Assembly (NCBI RefSeq): GCF_015708085.1
Contig: NZ_JADNYM010000012.1
Span: 1 to 64,000 of the forward strand
Reading direction: 5' to 3'
DNA: 64,000 bases
DNA from: Arthrobacter terrae
GTDB taxonomy: Bacteria; Actinomycetota; Actinomycetes; Actinomycetales; Micrococcaceae
Shown: piece after piece, positions 60,355 to 64,000 of the stretch
How the letters are laid out: each line of letters starts with the position of its first letter
Position numbering within the stretch: position 1 is the first letter of the stretch
The notes under the pieces: model-generated
Told to the model about the DNA's origin: nothing
The model's input: the letters and a program-made list of their open reading frames with translations, nothing else
Database searches by the model: none
Translations under genes and position numbers: made by a program

Positions 60355-61296
60355 ATGTCAGGACACGAGCAACCGCAGGCGCAGGGCCAGGGGCATTCAC
60401 ACGGCGCAGCCGGCTCGCACCAGGGCCGGCTGGCCGTGGCCCTGGGGATCACGGTGCTGGTCTTTGTCCTCCAATTGATCGGCGCGTGGCTAACCGGTTC
60501 ACTGGCGCTGCTCTTCGACTCCGCACACGTCCTGACGGATGCTGCCGGGCTGGGGATGGCGCTGCTGGCCGCCCGGTTGGCGGTGCGGCCGGCCTCTGAC
60601 CGCAGAACCTGGGGCTTTGCCCGTGCCGAGGTGCTGGCGGCGACGGCGCAGGCGGCAGTGCTGCTCGCCGTCGGCCTGGTGGTCCTGGTGGAAGGAATTG
60701 GGCGCCTGATCAATCCGACCCCGATCGCCTCCAGCGAGATGGCCGTCTTTGGCGCCATCGGTCTGGCCGGGAACATCATCTCGCTGCTGGTGCTGGCAGG
60801 CGGACGGGACCGGAATTTCAATATGCGTGCCGCCTTCCTTGAGGTGGTCAACGACGCACTGGGCTCGGTTGCTGTCATCGTGGCGGCCCTGGTGATTGGG
60901 CTGACCGGCTGGCTGCAGGCGGACGCGGTCGTGGCGATGCTGATCGGCGTGCTCATCCTGCCGCGGACCGTCAAGCTGCTGCTGGAGACGATCAGCGTTC
61001 TCCTGGAATCGACGCCGTCGGGCCTGGACCTGGGCAGCGTGCGGCAGCACATCCTGGAGGTTCCGCACGTGATCGCGGTGCACGATCTGCACGCCACCCA
61101 GATCGCCAGCGGTCTACCGGTGCTCACAGCCCATGTGGTGGTGGATGACGGCTGCTTCCATGATGGGCACGCGCCGCAGATGTTGGATCAGCTGCAGCAG
61201 TGCGTGGCAGGGCACTTCAAGATCAGCGTGGAGCACTCCACCTTCCAGCTGGAGCCTGCCGGTCACAGCCTGCATGAACATGGCGTCCATGGCTAG
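60355..61296 (+). CDS. CDF family divalent cation efflux protein (CzcD-like)
   Basis: A 313-residue cation diffusion facilitator. A His-rich N terminus (GQGHSHGAAGSHQG) precedes six membrane segments; the transport site is in LLFDSAHVLTDAAGLGMALL (His/Asp pair on helix II) and VVNDALGSVAVIVAALVIG (Asn/Asp on helix V), the pattern of Zn/Co/Cd exporters. The C-terminal cytoplasmic domain (about 210-313) is His-rich (ISVEHSTFQLEPAG then HSLHEHGVHG). TAGGAT six bases before the ATG indicates a leaderless message. It converges on the phosphoglucomutase gene. Confidence 0.9.
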   Translation: MSGHEQPQAQGQGHSHGAAGSHQGRLAVALGITVLVFVLQLIGAWLTGSLALLFDSAHVLTDAAGLGMALLAARLAVRPASDRRTWGFARAEVLAATAQAAVLLAVGLVVLVEGIGRLINPTPIASSEMAVFGAIGLAGNIISLLVLAGGRDRNFNMRAAFLEVVNDALGSVAVIVAALVIGLTGWLQADAVVAMLIGVLILPRTVKLLLETISVLLESTPSGLDLGSVRQHILEVPHVIAVHDLHATQIASGLPVLTAHVVVDDGCFHDGHAPQMLDQLQQCVAGHFKISVEHSTFQLEPAGHSLHEHGVHG

Positions 61297-61327
61297 TCAG
61301 GCGTTATGGACCGGGGACCGGCGCGGG

Positions 61328-62998
61328 TCAGGCGATGACGCCGTCGACCAGGGCCTTGGCCTCCGCCTGCACCTGCTTGAGGTGCTCATCTCCCTTGAAG
61401 GACTCGGCATAAATCTTGTAGACATCTTCGGTGCCGGAGGGCCGCGCGGCGAACCAGGCATTGTCCGTGGTGACCTTCAGTCCCCCGATGGGTGCGCCAT
61501 TCCCGGGCGCTTCGGTGAGTTTTGCGGTAATTTCCTCACCGGCGAGGGTTGTCGCGGTGACGTCTGCAGCGGAGAGCTTGCCTAACTTGGCTTTCTGCTC
61601 CCGGCTTGCCGCGGCATCGATGCGCGCGTACGACGGCGATCCAAAGCGGGCGGTCAGGTCACCGTAGTGCTGGGAAGGAGTTTTCCCGGTAACGGCCGTT
61701 ATTTCCGAGGCCAGCAGGGCCAGCAGGATGCCGTCCTTGTCCGTGGTCCAGACGGAACCGTCCTTCTTCACGAACGACGCACCTGCGGATTCCTCCCCGC
61801 CGAAAACGCCTTCTCCGGAGAGCAGCCCGGGTACAAACCACTTGAATCCAACAGGTACTTCCATCAGCCCGCGGCCAAGATCCGCCGCGACTTTGTCAAT
61901 GATCGACGACGAAACCAGAGTTTTGCCTACGCTGGCCGTTGCGGGCCATTGGGTGCGGTGCGTGTACAGGTATTGGATTGCAACGGCGAGGTAATGGTTC
62001 GGGTTCATCAGGCCGGCATCAGGGGTGACAATTCCATGCCGGTCGGCATCGGCATCGTTGCCGGTAGCAATGTCGAACCTGGCCTGGGCACCGGATGTAC
62101 CGCCGTCGGGCACGATGGCCTTGATCAGGGACGCCATTGCGAACGGCGAGGAGCAATCCATCCGGATTTTCTCGTCCCAGTCCAGCGTCATGAAGGCCCA
62201 CTGCGGATCAATGGTCGGGTTTACCACCGTGAGATTGAGATTGTGGCGCTCGCCGATCTCCCCCCAATAATCCACCGATGCCCCGCCCATCGGATCGGCG
62301 CCGATCCGTACCCCGGCGTTCCGGATGGCATCGAGATCGAGAATCGATGGCAGATCATCAACATAGCTGCTGAGGAAATCAAACTTTCCCGTTGTTTCCG
62401 CGATCAGTGCGTCGGCGAGGGGAGCGCGCCGAATTCCGTGCAGGCCGTTTTCCAGCAGCTCGTTGGCCCGGTTTGCAATCCATCCGGTAGCGTCCGAGTC
62501 TGCGGGACCTCCATGCGGGGGGTTGTACTTGAATCCTCCGTCTCCCGGCGGATTATGTGACGGGGTTACCACGATTCCGTCCGCCTGCCCGTCGCCGTGG
62601 CCACGGGTGCGGTTGTAGGTCAGGATGGCGTGCGAGACGGCGGGAGTGGGTGTGTAGCCGTGCCGGGCATCGACGAGCACCTGTACGCCGTATCCTGCCA
62701 GCACCTCCAACGCGGTGTTTTGCGCCGGCTCACTGAGCGCGTGGGTGTCCTTCCCCAGGAAGAGTGGACCGGTGATGCCTTGGCCCGCCCGGTATTCAAT
62801 GATCGCTGCGGTAATGGCAGCGATATGTGCATCGTTAAAGGACGCCCGAAGGCTGGACCCCCGGTGGCCGGAGGTACCGAAGACAACTCGTTGACCGGGG
62901 TCGGTGAGATCCGGTGCGACATCGTAATAGGCGTCCAGAAGGGCGGTCAGGTCAACAAGGTCCGAAGGAAGGGCTACAGTGCCCGCGCGGCTAGACAT
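61328..62998 (-). CDS. pgm: Phosphoglucomutase (alpha-D-glucose phosphate-specific)
   Basis: A 556-residue alpha-phosphohexomutase, interconverting glucose-1-phosphate and glucose-6-phosphate. [20 protein letters not shown] is the N-terminal family motif, [20 protein letters not shown] has the catalytic phosphoserine, DGDADRH-type metal loop is present as [21 protein letters not shown] the sugar-binding loop and [16 protein letters not shown] the phosphate-binding loop. ATG 62998 is where similarity begins; the upstream in-frame start at 63070 would add 24 unrelated residues. No ribosome site is visible. Confidence 0.94.
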   Translation of the reverse strand: MSSRAGTVALPSDLVDLTALLDAYYDVAPDLTDPGQRVVFGTSGHRGSSLRASFNDAHIAAITAAIIEYRAGQGITGPLFLGKDTHALSEPAQNTALEVLAGYGVQVLVDARHGYTPTPAVSHAILTYNRTRGHGDGQADGIVVTPSHNPPGDGGFKYNPPHGGPADSDATGWIANRANELLENGLHGIRRAPLADALIAETTGKFDFLSSYVDDLPSILDLDAIRNAGVRIGADPMGGASVDYWGEIGERHNLNLTVVNPTIDPQWAFMTLDWDEKIRMDCSSPFAMASLIKAIVPDGGTSGAQARFDIATGNDADADRHGIVTPDAGLMNPNHYLAVAIQYLYTHRTQWPATASVGKTLVSSSIIDKVAADLGRGLMEVPVGFKWFVPGLLSGEGVFGGEESAGASFVKKDGSVWTTDKDGILLALLASEITAVTGKTPSQHYGDLTARFGSPSYARIDAAASREQKAKLGKLSAADVTATTLAGEEITAKLTEAPGNGAPIGGLKVTTDNAWFAARPSGTEDVYKIYAESFKGDEHLKQVQAEAKALVDGVIA

Positions 62999-63141
62999 GG
63001 TTCCAGCATGCCAGAATGAAGCCGTGATTGGCACTGCACGCCGGATATGTTGCTCATCGGGGTACGACACCTGGCCGGAAGTGAACTGCCCTACGATGAT
63101 GACGACGGAAGATACTTTCCTCAGAACAGCAGGAGAGACCT

Positions 63142-63588
63142 ATGACAGAACAGCCAGAACCATCCGGCCCGCAGCCGGATCAGCCGTTCGCCGCACCCGG
63201 ACAGCGGCCCGGCTATGGCCAGCCCGCGCCGTATGGGGCGCCCGCGCCGTACAGCCAGCCCGCGCCGTATGGGGCGCCCGCACCCTATGGCCAGCCCGCG
63301 CCGTATGGTCAGCCGGGCTATTACGCCGCGCCGCCGTCGAAGGTTCTCAGCCTGACCAGCATGATCCTGGGTATCGCCTCATTCATCGGCTTTGGCTTTT
63401 TTATCCTGCCCCAGATCGCCGCGGTCATCACCGGGCACTTGGGCTTGAAAAAGGAACAGCCGCAGGGTAAAGGCTTCGCCATTGCCGGTCTGATTCTTGG
63501 TTATCTGACGCTTCTCGGATACGTCGCCTACTGGATCTTTGTGATCGTCTTAATAACTAATGCAGCAAACACTTCGAGCTATCCGTAG
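63142..63588 (+). CDS. DUF4190 membrane protein with Pro/Tyr repeats
   Basis: A 148-residue protein. The first 65 residues are Gln/Pro/Ala/Tyr-rich with QPAPYGAPAPY repeats, a cytoplasmic disordered region usual for actinobacterial DUF4190 proteins. Two membrane segments follow: SLTSMILGIASFIGFGFF with a helical hairpin VITGHLGLKKEQPQGKGFAI, then GLILGYLTLLGYVAYWIFVI. Function is unknown; such proteins often associate with cell-division or envelope complexes. CAGGAGAGACCT just precedes the ATG. Confidence 0.85.
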   Translation: MTEQPEPSGPQPDQPFAAPGQRPGYGQPAPYGAPAPYSQPAPYGAPAPYGQPAPYGQPGYYAAPPSKVLSLTSMILGIASFIGFGFFILPQIAAVITGHLGLKKEQPQGKGFAIAGLILGYLTLLGYVAYWIFVIVLITNAANTSSYP

Positions 63589-63606
63589 CGCCGTCCGGAA
63601 TTCCGG

Positions 63607-64000
63607 TCAGTGCACCCCGGCCATCAGTTTTTTGATGGGCTTGGCGCCCAGCGCCAGGACTATGCCCAGCACTATTGCGGTAAGGCCGATCACGGCAAAG
63701 TAAGGCATTTCATTGTCCTCCTGGTAGTAACCTGCAAACACCCCGGAGAGCGCCGTCCCCAGTGACACGGAGAGGAAGAACAGCGCGACCATCTGCGTGT
63801 GGAACGCCTTGGGCGCCAGCTTGGTGGCCAGAGAAAGTCCAACGGGCGAGAGCAGCAGCTCGGCGATAGTGAACAGCAGCAGGATCCATACCAGGGCCAG
63901 CAATGGCACCGACGCCACGCCCGCCACGGGGATGAAGCTGAGGTACGCCAGACCCATGACCACCAGCGCCGCCGCAAACTTGATCGGCGTGGTCCACTGC
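63607..64000 (-). CDS. POT family peptide transporter, C-terminal part (cut by window end)
   Basis: About 131 residues of the C terminus of a proton-dependent oligopeptide transporter of the POT/PTR family. The frame is open to the window edge (WTTPIKFAAALVVMG) and includes the family stretch LLLFTIAELLLSPVGLSLAT followed by KLAPKAFHTQMVALFFLSVS and LGTALSGVFAGYY, ending with a final membrane segment. The start and about two thirds of the gene lie beyond position 64000. ATG 63963 is internal and should not be read as the start. Confidence 0.88.
   Translation of the reverse strand, partial: QWTTPIKFAAALVVMGLAYLSFIPVAGVASVPLLALVWILLLFTIAELLLSPVGLSLATKLAPKAFHTQMVALFFLSVSLGTALSGVFAGYYQEDNEMPYFAVIGLTAIVLGIVLALGAKPIKKLMAGVH

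Noticed and set aside
59838-61127. 429-codon minus-strand frame
   Set aside because: Covers the reverse of two well-supported genes (DUF2891 and CDF) and shows Ser/Thr/Arg-rich non-protein composition.

Overview
The window looks like a chromosome segment from an Arthrobacter-like actinobacterium (Micrococcaceae, high GC). Supporting signs are the 5S rRNA type, the putrescine oxidase, mycothiol-era families such as DinB/DUF664, DUF222-HNH and DUF5997 proteins, class F sortase, frequent GTG/TTG starts and many apparently leaderless starts. No tRNA, CRISPR array, insertion sequence or phage gene was seen.

Layout. 1-1326: tail of an rRNA operon (23S-5S spacer, 5S gene, terminator), then about 1 kb without a convincing gene. 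1327-9966: housekeeping and accessory genes (DksA-like zinc finger, 2-hydroxyacid dehydrogenase, CPA1 Na+/H+ antiporter, mycothiol- or glutathione-independent formaldehyde dehydrogenase, phosphoesterase, Stealth sugar-phosphate transferase, DinB-like and DoxX-like proteins). 10015-14817: a TetR repressor divergent from a putrescine oxidase - universal stress protein - APC permease operon, with a 15-bp palindromic operator between them. 14875-19570: a very large LuxR-type ATPase regulator followed by a matrixin-like zinc protease with a vertebrate-style cysteine switch and seven near-identical 52-residue repeats.

19641-30571 is the most notable block: twelve minus-strand genes, mostly abutting or overlapping, forming a tellurium-resistance (Ter) type stress system. 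From the promoter end they are a DUF475/TerC-like membrane protein, three canonical TerD-family proteins, TelA, a small helical protein, a degenerate TerD protein, an unrecognised protein, a CitE-like TIM-barrel lyase, two phosphoribosyltransferase-family proteins (one with a TRSP domain, one StiP-like) and a HAD phosphatase. The last five resemble a metabolite-synthesis module attached to the Ter proteins.

30740-44345: DUF5997 with a DUF222-HNH nuclease, a LysR-type effector domain that lacks its DNA-binding helix, a MarR-MMPL exporter pair, a secreted protein, a two-component system, a CHRD protein - class F sortase - lipoprotein group, Dps and a long RelA/SpoT-domain alarmone synthetase. 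44513-64000: mixed metabolism (amidotransferase, esterase, PfkB kinase, PEBP protein, MFS plus M20 amidohydrolase under a divergent Lrp-like regulator, acyl-CoA dehydrogenase plus APH-like kinase, HAD, glycerophosphodiesterase, a DUF559 nuclease relic, glycerate kinase, uracil/xanthine permease, DUF2891, CDF cation efflux, phosphoglucomutase, DUF4190 protein, end of a POT peptide transporter).

Two features recur. A family of long palindromes sits exactly between convergent stop codons at 36831-36890 and 57553-57618. Short tandem repeats of 9-27 bp are scattered in and between genes. Functions come from motif recognition by eye; no database search was run.
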